Shown here: piece by piece, positions 12,371-22,541 of the stretch
Position numbering within the stretch: position 1 is the first letter of the stretch
Layout of the letters: every line of letters begins with the position of its first letter
Assembly (NCBI GenBank): GCA_026008535.1
Contig: BRKX01000007.1
Span: forward strand, 52,503,001 to 52,567,000
Source: Perilla frutescens
Lineage: Eukaryota; Streptophyta; Magnoliopsida; Lamiales; Lamiaceae
Direction: 5' to 3'
DNA: 64,000 nucleotides
Notes under the pieces: model-generated
What the model saw: the letters and a program-made list of their open reading frames with translations, nothing else
Told to the model about the DNA's origin: nothing
Database searches by the model: none
Position numbers and translations under genes: made by a program

Positions 12371-14847
12371 ATGTCTAGCCGAGGTAGCCGAGCCGATAAG
12401 GGTAAAGGAAAAGCTATTGCTGATAGTTCCGAAGCTCCACGTCGTCGTCGACGTACTCATTCTGGAGTACATATTTCTGATGATGCTGATATGACGTTGC
12501 CTCAATTTCAACAACAACAACCTGAAGAATATGTGAATCCTTATGGCGGAGCCGATGGCGGTTTCTAAAACGATCCAAGTGGTGGTGATTTCTACCATGA
12601 TCCAACTGGTGGCGGATTTTACAACAATCTTACTTCTCAAATGGAAGTTGACGAAGAAGTGGCAAGATGGATCCAGTTTGAAGAATTACAACGATCTCAA
12701 AAATCTCGTGCTTTCAGTGGAAATCCATCCATTGATCTCGACACGGGGGAGGTGGAGAAAGAGGCGGAGGCCGTTCCAACAAGAAATACGGCACTAAAAT
12801 CTGCTCTCTTCACTATTCATTTCCGAAAGGTGGCAAGGAAGAATGAAGCGGGTGTGTCTGATTTGTATTGCAACTATTGTCCGAAGCAATACAAATTTTG
12901 CACTGGAGGATACTATGGGACGTACTGGTCACACATCACCAACAATCATCAAGTCGACCTTGGACGTGCTCAAGCTCAATCGCAACTCAACTTCCAACCG
13001 GTAAGCAGTCAAAATATCGAAAGCGAAGGTGAAGGTACATTGTACTCATCCCAACTCTTTAGGTTTGACCTTCTAGTTGCTAGGGAACAAATGCGTTATT
13101 TTATTTGTGAAGAATCTTTAGCACTTCAATTTGCCGATAGCATGAATTTTGAACGTCGTATGAAAGCTGCTTATAATCCTGGTGCTCAAAGAATACCTAG
13201 AATGACTATGACTAGGACCCTTGAAAAATTGCATATAAGATATAAGTCGAAATTGAAAAGTGTTATTAGTAAAATTCCTTATAGGGTTGCTATTTGTTCT
13301 GATATTTGGTCTGATAAATTTATCCGTCGTCATTATATTGCTGTTACATTACATTGGATTGATTATTCATGGAATTTAAATAAATGTTTAATTGCTTTTC
13401 GTAGATTTAACTGTTAACATAGTGCTACTAATATTGCTAAGGCTATTATTAAAATTTGCAATCATTTTAAAATGCTTGATAAAATTTTTTCTATTGGTTT
13501 TGATAATGCGAGTGCTAATACGACTAGTATTAGAGAATTAATTCAAGCATGTAATCCAACCTTGCATGGTAAATATTTTCATACTCGATGTATTGCTCAT
13601 ATTTTGAATTTATGTGTTCAAGATGGACTTAGAATATTAAATAACTCAATTCAACCTATTCGTGACGCTGTAGATTATATTCATGGTAGAGTTAGAGTTA
13701 GACGTAGGTCGGAAAAATTCTGTAGGGAAGCTGGTGTGCATCCTAAAATTTTTAACTTAGATGTGCCTAATAGGTGAAACTCTACTTATGAAATGCTTTC
13801 TGCAACTTTTGAATATCATGAATTATTATGTTCTTTTTTTGCAACGCATATTGAATCGTTTATTTTATTATCTTCATATTGGGATGATTGTATTGAATTA
13901 ATGGAGCTTTTACAAGTTTTTGAATATCAACAAAAGATTTATCTGGTGTGTATTACCCTACTGTTTGCAAATTTATGTATCATTGTTGTTTAATTGCTGC
14001 AAAATTTAATGCTTGTAGTCATAAACCCAATTTGCAAGATATGATTCTAGCCATGGTAAAAAAATGGCTTAAATATTTTGATCATGTGCCTAATATTTTT
14101 TTGGTTGCAAAAATATTGGATCCTACTTTTAAACTAAGTGCTACTAACGATATGATTGATATGTATTACAAGTTTTTATCTACTATGAGTTTTACAGGTT
14201 CCGATCCCGATATACATATGCCAACTGCTGAAGAAATTAAAACAGAAATTTATGAGTCTATATATTCACTTTATAGAGAATATGAGTTAAAATATGCTGA
14301 TAGTATAACTCGTCCAACCAGTCGTTCTTCAGGTTCTAGTAGTTCTTTTTCGTTAGGATTAAATACTTCATCTTCACGTGGTAGTGCTCTACAAGAATTC
14401 TAAAATTTTTTCCACAGTAGAGGAAATACTAGGCATAGTCAAAATGAATTAGATATGTATTTACAAGACCCTGTTGTGCCCCCCGATGATGAAAATACAG
14501 GTCCCAACAATTTTGATGTTCTCAAGTGGTGGTCCCGAAATCAAGAGCGGTATCCTTTGCTTGCAATTATGGCAAGGGAAATTTTTGGAGTCCCGGCATC
14601 AACGGTTGCAGTCGAGCAAGCTTTCAGTGAATCCGGTTACATGTTGGATGAACGGAGATCAAATTTGACACCGGATCACCTCGAAGCTCAAATGATGTTG
14701 AAGGACGAGTCCAAAGCCGACCTAAGAGAGCAAGAGAACTGCTGGGATGACTTGATGGATGGCCCGCTCATTGAAGTTGGGTCGGAGAGTGAAGCCGAAG
14801 GAGGGAGCCAAACCGGAGATGATTGGGACGATGACTTCGAATTCTAG
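12371..14847 (+). pseudogene. hAT transposase (BED zinc finger, RICESLEEPER-like), broken
   Basis: One reading frame covers 12371-13930 with in-frame stops at 12566, 13415 and 13775. A frameshift near 13930-13950 moves it to another frame, which runs to 14847 with one more stop at 14401. Domains: a low-complexity N-terminus with Gly-Gly-Phe repeats; a BED-type finger (C-x2-C at about 12869-12880, H-x4-H ending near 12949); an RNase H-like core with CSDIWSD near 13296 and GFDNASAN near 13497; and the C-terminal hAT dimerisation region (about 14520-14706, with YPLLAIMAREIFGVPAS). An acidic tail ends the protein. Several lesions read as Gln-to-stop or Trp-to-stop transitions. The N-terminal ATG at 12371 follows a leader with no competing start. 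Confidence 0.88.
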
Positions 14848-14979
14848 ACTTGCCAAGGAAAAAAGGTAAAATGAACTACGAGGGCTTTGATTCCAAGGTA
14901 AGGGATACGTAGGCTGCTTCATATGAAGTGCAAACCCAAATTTCAATTACTTTTTTCCCCCCTAATTCCTAAATTCTAA

Positions 14980-15260
14980 ATTAGCTCAAATTGTAACTTG
15001 TAAATTGTAAATTTGTAAATTGTAAATTTGTAAATTGTAATTTTATATTTTCATAGTTTGATTAATTTACAATTTGTATTTTGTAACTTGTTATTTGTAA
15101 ATTGTAATTTGTAAATTTGTAAATTGTAATTTCATATTTTCATAGCTTGATTAATTTACAATTTGTATTTTGTAACTTGTAATTTGGTAAATTAAATTGT
15201 ATTCTCAATATTCTTGTAAGTTCTAACTTGTAAATTTTATAACTTGTAAATTGTAAGATA
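14980..15260. repeat. AT-rich degenerate tandem repeat (TTGTAAATTG-type)
   Basis: Many copies of TTGTAAATTG / AACTTGTAA words downstream of the transposase stop, within the hAT 3' untranslated part. Confidence 0.85.
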
Positions 15261-15425
15261 TAGATTATAAAATTATATAATAATATCAAAATTCAAATAA
15301 ACTTGTGTTTCGTCATACTTCTTAGTTTTTAACTTGTAAATTAGTAATTTTATTGATTTAGTACTTAGTATTTTTTCGTCCAATCGTCAATTCGAGTTCG
15401 GAGAGATAGAGGGAAAAAAAATGGA

Positions 15426-15600
15426 AACCGGCGGTTAACCGGATAACTGCCGGTAGCCGGCCAAAACCGGCCGAGGTAAAAACCGGCGGTTCCGGTTAAC
15501 AAATCAAAACTGTCAACCGTCTACGCACGGTGCGGTTCTGGTTCCACCGTTCCGGAACCGCCTAACCGGCGGTTTGTAACCGGAACCGTGGGCATCTCTA
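15426..15600. repeat. Right subterminal repeats and right terminal repeat of the hAT element
   Basis: AACCGGCGGTT at 15426-15436, 15481-15491 and 15564-15574, then the terminal sequence ending GGGCATCTCTA at 15600. Confidence 0.75.
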
Positions 15601-17048
15601 CTCCAACACATGTGTTGGACAAGGAAGCTGATAAGCTGGCTCCTTGTACTGATGTAAGGCTGTTTGTTAGATATCTTAGAGGAACGAAAGGTGGTTTGTT
15701 TTATAGTCCTAAGGATCAGAAGATTATTGTTAGCATCAATGCTCGATTCTTACAGGAAGACTATGTTATAAACCACAAACCAAGGATTCAAATCATCCTT
15801 GAGGAGTTAAGGGGAGGATCGAATCCTACACCAGTTGTACAAGAAGATGAACCACTAAACACTGCACAACGTGTCACCGAAGTACAGGAACTGCCTCGTC
15901 GTAGTGGGAGGGTTGTACGCCAACCTGATAGATTTATTGGTCTGGGAGAGGCTTCAGATTTCCCAGAGGGTCTCAATGCATTGGATCCCAGGACCTATGA
16001 CGAGGTAATCCGAGATAAAGATACGGATTCTTGGAAAACTGCAATGGAGTCTGAGATTAGATTTATGGATCGTAATCAAGTCTGGGAACTTGTAGAACCA
16101 CAAGATGGTGTGAAACCCATTGGCTGTAAGTAGGTCTACAAGAGGAAGAGAGGATTTGGTGGGAAGGTTGAAACCTTTAAGGCAAGATTGGTTGCAAAAA
16201 TGTATACTCAGAAAGAAGGGATCGATTATAAGGAAACCTTTTTACCGGTAGCCATGCTTAAGTCAATCCGGATTCTCTTGTCTATTGCCGCTCATTTGGA
16301 TTATGAGATCTGGCAGATGGATGTCAAGACAACTTTCCTAAACGGAAGTCTTGAAGAAAACATCCACATGAAGCAACCAGAGAGATTCATTGCTAAGGGC
16401 CAAGAGCACTTAGTGTGTAAGCTTAAGAGATCCATTTATGGACTTAAGCAGACATCGAGATCTTGGAACATCCGATTTGATGAGGTTATCCAGTCATATG
16501 GATTCTTGCAAAGTCCGGATGAGAGCTATGTGTACAAGGAATGTCACGAAAATGTGGTGGCATTCCTCGTACTTTATGTTGATGATATCTTACTTATTGG
16601 AAACAGTAAGAAGGCGTTGTCGAACATTAGGGTGTGGCTGTCCGAGCAGTTCAATATAAAAGATCTGGGTGAAGCCAGACATATCCTTGGCATCAAGATC
16701 ATTCGAGATCGTCAGAAAAAGATGTTATGTCTGTCCCAGGTAACTTATATCGATATAGTGCTAGCTAGGTTTGGCATGCAAGATTCCAAGAAAGGTTTTA
16801 TACCTTACAGACATAGAATTCATCGATCCAAGGAAATTTGTCCCCAAACATAGTCTGAGATAGAGGAAATGAAGAAAGTACCATATGCTTCGGCTGTGGG
16901 AAGTTTAATGTATGCTATGCTATGCACTAGGCCTGATATATGCTGTGCTGTTGGCATGGTAAGCAGATATCAATCTAACCTTGGACAGGGTCACTGGACT
17001 GCGGTCAAAAACATTCTCAAGTACCTTAAAAGGACTCGAGATTACATG
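15601..17048 (+). pseudogene. Copia A pol, part 1 (integrase C-terminus to RT)
   Basis: One frame with stops at 16131 (Trp position in the siblings) and 16851 (Gln position). It contains the end of integrase (THVLDKEADKLAP onward) and RT with LKQTSRSWNIRFDEV and the active-site motif YVDDILLIG near 16577-16603. It continues to LKYLKRTRDYM, where the solo LTR interrupts it. Confidence 0.9.
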
Positions 17049-17053
17049 TTGGT

Positions 17054-18122
17054 TGTAACACCCTTTATTTCCTTGCTCGAAAGTTACCATCTTAACTAAG
17101 GATTTAAAACTAAAATCCCTTAAATATATATAATATACACACTTTGGAAGTAAAATAAAGATAATATCTTTATTATCCCCTCTGTACAAATATTAGATTA
17201 AAAAAAAAGAATTCTGGTCCAGATAATATAACATAAGGATTTGAAATTTAATTACCACTTATGGAACCCAAAGCCAAAACGTTAACAACCAATTGCTTCT
17301 TTTAATTATCACCTCTTTGCATCCACGTAGTACCAGCAGGAGAATAATAAATCCATAAATTAAAAAACTTAGCATTTAGAAAAAACATGCTTTGTCCTCA
17401 TCCGGAAAAAAATAAATAAACAGTCACATAAAGCTGAAAAAAAAAGATAATACCTGAAAACAATCCCATTGAACAAAAGTTTCTACGAGAATTTATTGAT
17501 GGTTACTACTAGGGTAGAGACTTATTTCCCATAGTAGTAGGGGCAGAGACTTGTTTCCCTCTTTCAACATCAACAAGAAAAACTCACAATTGATCATAAT
17601 ATAACAAGACATAAGAGCATATAAGATAATAAATCACATGCATTTAAAATTCCCTCACATTAACCTCTATTCAAAGATGGAAATCTGAAACACCGAACTC
17701 TTCTTGCGTATTTTTTTTCCCTTCTTCTACGCATGAAAGGCTATTTAAAAATAAATACTGATGGTGTGGCTAACCCCATAAGATTAAGGAGTCTTAGTTG
17801 ATAACTATCTTGTTTTAGAAAATCTTATCTCCAAAGAAGAGTTGATAAAAAAAAGGAACTAACCAACGCATAAGTCGAGAAAATAAAGGTATAAATTTAG
17901 AGAAATCATTTTCACATAAAAATTTAAAATTCAAAAACTAGAGTTTTAAGAGTTTTGCCATGCGGATACTCTTTTAAAAATATTTACAAACAAACACCTG
18001 ATAAAATTTATCATGTCTTTCTTAATTGAAAAGGGGTTGCGATATATATATATATATACACAATTTTTTTTAAAAAAAGCATTTATTAAAATTCTTGAGG
18101 CACCAAAAATCGGGGTGTTACA
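17054..18122 (-). mobile_element. Solo LTR (Ty3/gypsy type) inside copia A, TSD TTGGT
   Basis: 1,069 bp with TGTAACACCC...GGGGTGTTACA ends, flanked by exact 5-bp duplications TTGGT at 17049-17053 and 18123-18127. The copia frame resumes directly after it. No internal domain is present, so this is the product of LTR-LTR recombination. The minus orientation is inferred because the reverse strand begins TGTAACACCCCGATTTTTGG, a common gypsy LTR start. A short (TA)n run lies at about 18042-18060. Confidence 0.9.
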
Positions 18123-18127
18123 TTGGT

Positions 18128-18638
18128 TTTCCACTCTGATAGTCTAGTGCCTTTGGGTTACACGGACTCAGATTTTCAATCCGACAAAGATCAGAGTAAG
18201 TCTACCTCGGGCTATGTGTTTACATTAGGAGATAGAACCATCGCATAGAGGAACATTAATCAGATATGCATTGCGGATTCCACCATGGAAGCTGAGTATG
18301 TAGCTGTCTCTGAGGCTGCAAAATAGGATTTCTAGCTCCGTGGGTTCCTAGTGGGCTTGGGCGTGGTTTCTGATTTGCCTAAGACTATCACGATATACTG
18401 TGATAACCCTGGTGCAGTGGCAAACTGGAAGGATCCCAGAGCCCACAAGGCAAGTAAACACATAGAGAGAAAGTACCATCTTATACGAGAAATCGTTAAG
18501 AGAGGAGACATGGCAGTGGTCAAGATTGCATCGGAGGACAACTTGGCTGATCCATTCACGAAGAGCCTGCCGACTAAGACCTTTGATGGTCACGTGGAGA
18601 AAATGAGAGTGAGATGCAGACCTGGTGGCGCAGTTTGA
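18128..18638 (+). pseudogene. Copia A pol, part 2 (RNase H)
   Basis: Continuation of the interrupted frame: YTDSDFQSDKDQSKSTSGY, then STMEAEYVA, YCDNPGAVAN, HIERKYHLIRE and LADPFTKSLP, ending TGA at 18636. In-frame stops lie in the segment 18246-18335 (Trp and Glu positions in the siblings). This is the copia RNase H domain that degrades RNA in the cDNA hybrid. Confidence 0.9.
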
Positions 18639-18700
18639 GTTGATAGTTTTGATTGGAGAGTTAGCCAGTTAGCTATTATTCTTGAAAGACATGCTTCAAG

Positions 18701-18714
18701 AATAAGTGGGAGAT
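18701..18714 (+). other. Copia A polypurine tract
   Basis: AATAAGTGGGAGAT abuts the LTR start TGTTAGTTTTG. The same tract precedes the 3' LTR of copia C. Confidence 0.8.
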
Positions 18715-20116
18715 TGTTAGTTTTGTATACTGAAAGACTTGTCTTTGTATACTTTTCTGATGATATGATGATATGAAATAAAAGTTATTGCAGTCACTAT
18801 TTGCATTTAGATTATGTTCTATAATTATTTTATGCATGTTCCATATACTTACATTGTAGATGATATGGTGTGGGGAGTCACACGGTAAGAGCTCACGGCT
18901 TAGATGGTCCTGAACACACCATCGGTACACCGTAAAATAATCTGATAAGTTAGTTTATCTTGACTAACTGATTATTCTAGTACACTTGTTAGTATATTGA
19001 GGAGGATCATGATAGGATACTATTCTCTGTCTCTGACCCAGTTACTGAGAGAATAAAGATCCACAAAGTTCACGTTCTGAACTCATGTGATATTAGCGAA
19101 CAGATGTGTGCATTGTTTGTTACTTTGATTTATCAATAGGTGAGATCTTTTCGTAGATCGAATTCGATATCTTGGGTAATAACAATTTATATATGATGTC
19201 TCGAGCAGTATGCATGAGCACCGTGTCCTGGTGCGCCAGGTTGATGATGTTATCTTGAGGAAACACAAGTTCATGTTGAAACCCTGCAAGTGGAATTTAT
19301 TCCTTACATGGTAAAGCTTGTGTGGTACTACTCAAGGTTTTAGATGTTAATTAATTATAGCTGTCAAAGGCTCACATAATTAATTAATGAACATTATATC
19401 TTAAACACGGGGAATGGGTGGACTAAAGGAGAAAGCATATTCGTAAATATGTATTAAATTAGTTGGTCAGTTTTACTTCTTTAGTGGAATAAAAGTAAAA
19501 CTTAATTTATTTAATTATATCCTAAGTTTATTGGATATTGGATATTAAATAAATTAGTGGGCCAATTTAATATTCTTCTAGATCCCTATTGTAGCCCAAT
19601 TGACTGATAGTGGACTAGATATTGAACTTGAGATAGAGGCCCAAACCCAGTAGGGTTTGGAGATGGAAATTTCGCCCACCTCCCTATAAATAGGGGAAGG
19701 AGGGGTGAAATTTAGAGCAATAGAAATCAGCCCCTCTTTGTCTCTCAAATTTATCCACGGATTTCACAAACATGTCTAGTAGATTTCAGCCCACTCTGAA
19801 TCTATATACAGTCCAGGAATACAACAGAAGATCTTAGAGTAGAATCTATGTTGGTCGATTTTGTGGAGATAGGTGGCGCCATTACTGTGTTCATTCAACA
19901 ACAAGATTAGATCTTTAATCTTGCCCACAGACCGTATATCAATTTGTAAGTAGATTCATTTCTATGTTTCCACTTTATTAGATTCGAATCTTCTTTGCAT
20001 GTTATTTTGTTACACTGTGATAAACATGCATGTGAAATAAAAATATGATTTGCATTAACATGGATTAATGAACAACCAAATGATCCGACGGTAGTTTAAT
20101 TCGAAAAAACCCCAAC
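18715..20116 (+). repeat. Copia A 3' LTR (about 1.40 kb)
   Basis: Matches, in reverse, the LTRs of copia B (21271-22541 plus 34612-34760; 41011-42429) and copia C (58095-59520). It contains two conserved hairpins, near 18936-18977 and at 19227-19240. Confidence 0.93.
19684..19693 (+). promoter_or_regulatory. Copia LTR TATA box
   Basis: CTATAAATAG flanked by purine-rich GGGGAAGG. Equivalent boxes lie at about 21681-21690, 41420-41429 and 58532-58540 in the sibling LTRs (reverse strand). Confidence 0.65.
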
Positions 20117-20709
20117 GCTGTCTATCAAACTACCATGGTCTACCTAATAGTATATGTGTTGCATCCATCGGAATAACATCGCACAATACCGTATCAGAAT
20201 AACGACCAATGGAAAAAGAAACATGTACCTGGCCGGTGACTCGAACTGTGCCTCGATCCGTAAGCCATTGTAGATGATAAGGGATAGGATGCTTCACAGT
20301 GGTGAGGCCTAGCTTGTCGATGGTGTACTGACTAACGACATTAATCACGCTACCGCTCTCTATAATCATAGCACAAGTTTTGTCTTGAATTGCAACTCTC
20401 GTGTAGAAGATATTCTCCCGCTACGATTGTTGCTCTTCTTCGCGATTTATGCTTAGATTACGGATGAAAACCAAACTAACATGAGGAATCTCAGGTTTCT
20501 CTTCTTCAAACTCGACCGGGGCAATTTCTACTGAAACTGTGGACTCGCCTTGGGACTGCCCTTCATCTTCACTGGCGGATTCAAGTCCGTTTTGATCATT
20601 TAGGAACAAAACTCGTTAGTTCGGATATTGGTTTTAAAAGTGACCCCAACCTTGACATTTATGGCATTGAATGTCTCGGGCTTAGTTCGGGGCTGTATTT
20701 GGCGTCGGG
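20117..20709 (-). pseudogene. Element G: gag zinc knuckle and protease (Ty3/gypsy)
   Basis: Reads leftward from the D insertion. First comes a degenerate knuckle C-x2-C-x4-H with its last Cys changed (CHKCQGWGHF, about 20630-20665). An acidic linker follows (20609-20421), then an in-frame TAG, then a retropepsin-like domain (20369-20130) with MIIESGSVINVVS, where the usual D[ST]G or DGGS is changed to ESGS, and ILLGRPW at the C-terminal end. It is collinear with the gag piece at 47444-48233 once D is removed. It ends where copia A begins. The altered catalytic region would abolish protease activity. Confidence 0.8.
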
Positions 20710-21270
20710 TGATAAATCCACAATAAGCATCAAACAATCGAGTCCAAACCTTCCATTAAAGATCCCCAAGATTGTAGTGTTGTTCAAAATTAAAGATTGG
20801 AAATCAAGATTTGAAGAACAAAACATGAAGAGAACAAGTACTTGAAGAAAAGAGAAGAGAAGAGGTCGACGTGTGCATGGAGCTTTTTCACGTCGCATAT
20901 GCATAAAGAAATTCGAACATGATGAGCAGCCCATGAAGTTAATTAATTCAGCCCATGTTTGAATTATTAGAGCCCAAGTTGAAGGCCCAAATTATTTGGG
21001 ATTTAATTTATCCATAGTTTAGATTTTTATTATTTAATTTTTGGTTTTTTTTATTTTTACCTTAAATAGAGTTCTAATTAAGGTAGGAATCCTTGTTAGA
21101 TTAGGAAACCTTTTTATTTTCGATTTCTTAGTATTTTTAACTTAGATTTTCATCCACCACCTTCACCTATTTAAGGGGATCCGTTGTGAACTTTATTTTT
21201 CAGACGTTGATTAATATTTTGAAGTTTATTTTCAATTGTCTCACGATCCTTTGGTTGATCACCCATTTAT
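20710..21270 (+). repeat. D 5' LTR, left part
   Basis: Collinear with 46352-46910. Ends in TTTAT, the target duplication of copia B. Contains a TATTTAAGGGG TATA-like box near 21169. Confidence 0.9.
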
Positions 21271-22541
21271 TGTTGGGGTTTTTTCGAATTGAACCACCGC
21301 AGGATCTTATTGGATGTTCATTAATCCTAATATCATGTAGATCATAATTTTATGTAGCACACATGTTTCAATTAACCGAGTTTAATTAACATGCAAATTC
21401 AGTTTTCGATTCTACTAAAGCGAAAACATAGAATACCGAAAAATGACTTACAAATTAAATGACGGGTTGATGACAAGATTAAAGGTCTAATCTTGCTGTT
21501 GTATGAATGATAGTAGGTGCTCCTTGATGCTATTCCACTCCTTGATCTTCTGTTGTATTCCCGGACTGAATCTAGTTTCAGGGTAGACTGAAATCTACTA
21601 GATCGGTATGGAATCTGTGGAGATCAAGAGAACATGAGAGGGTTGATATTTTATTACATAAATTTCGTGCCTCCACCCTCTTATTTATAAGGGGGTGGAA
21701 GAAATTGGTGTCCCAGTCAGACTGAAATTCTATCTCTATCTCTTGTTCTATCTCCAATTCAATCCAGTCTCTTTTTGGGCTACAACAGGGATCTAGAAGA
21801 ATATTAAATTGGCCCATTAATTTATTTAATATCCAATATCAAATAAACTTAGGATATAATTAAATAAATTAAGTATTATTTTTTCCACTAAACAAATAAT
21901 ACTGACTTACCAATTTAATACATATTTCTGAATATGCTTTCTCCTTTAGTCCAGCCATTCCCCATGTTTAACATATAATGCCCATTAATTAATTATGTAA
22001 GCTTCTGACAACTATAATTAATTAATATTTTTTCCTTGAGTAGTACCACACAAGCTTTACTCATGCACGGAATAAAGTCCACCTACAGGTTTTCAGCATG
22101 AACTTGCATTTCCTCAAGGGGATACCATCAACCTGGCGCACCAGGACACGGTGCCCCTACATATTGCATGACCCATCATAAGTGTAAATGTCACAACCCA
22201 CGATATCGAGATTATTGATCCTATGAAAGAATCTCACCCTTTGATAAATCAAAGCTGCAAACACTACACGTATATGTTCGCCAACATATAGGGGTTAAGA
22301 ACCCGAACTCTGTGGATTCTTATTCTCTCATTTAAGGTCAGAATAGAGAATAGAATCCTAAGTAGATCCTCCTCAATAGACTCGTCCGTGTATTAGAATA
22401 ATCAGTTAGTCAAGACAAACTAACTATCAGATTATTCTACGGCGTATCGATAGCAGGTTTAATACCATCTAGACCGTGAGCCTTTTAATACATTACAATG
22501 AACCGATGATATGATCTAACCGTGTGTTTACCCACACCATG
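21271..22541 (-). repeat. Copia B 3' LTR, distal part
   Basis: Starts on this strand as TGTTGGGGTTTTTTCG, the reverse of the LTR 3' end. Interrupted after CCATG by the Tekay element; the remaining 149 bp are at 34612-34760. Confidence 0.92.

Larger units (their letters stand above)
11785..15600 (+). mobile_element. hAT-superfamily DNA transposon
   Basis: About 3.8 kb with GC-rich ends full of CCGG/CGGTT motifs and an AT-rich centre coding for a hAT transposase. The right end reads, on the other strand, TAGAGATGCCCACGGTTCCGG, a plausible hAT terminal repeat. The left end shows related CGGTT-rich sequence, but its first 15-20 bases do not match, so it looks truncated where it meets the gypsy LTR. 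No 8-bp target duplication is visible: the left flank is gypsy LTR and the right flank is copia pol. Confidence 0.85.
15601..20116 (+). mobile_element. Copia A: Ty1/copia element lacking its 5' half
   Basis: Begins abruptly inside the integrase C-terminal region next to the hAT end and runs through RT and RNase H to a 1.40 kb 3' LTR (18715-20116). Gag, protease, the integrase core and the 5' LTR are missing. It is closely related to copia B and copia C. The LTR end reads CCCCAAC then G, instead of the CCCCAACA expected from the siblings. The 3' flank enters the protease of element G, so A probably inserted into G, but its 5' target duplication is gone. Confidence 0.9.

Noticed and set aside
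14980..15260. Candidate CRISPR-like or satellite array in the AT-rich repeats
   Set aside because: Units are short, degenerate and without spacers; a eukaryotic AT-rich simple repeat in the hAT 3' region.
20130..20369. Possible captured host aspartic protease gene
   Set aside because: The preceding zinc knuckle and the ILLGRPW context identify it as the gypsy gag-protease of element G.
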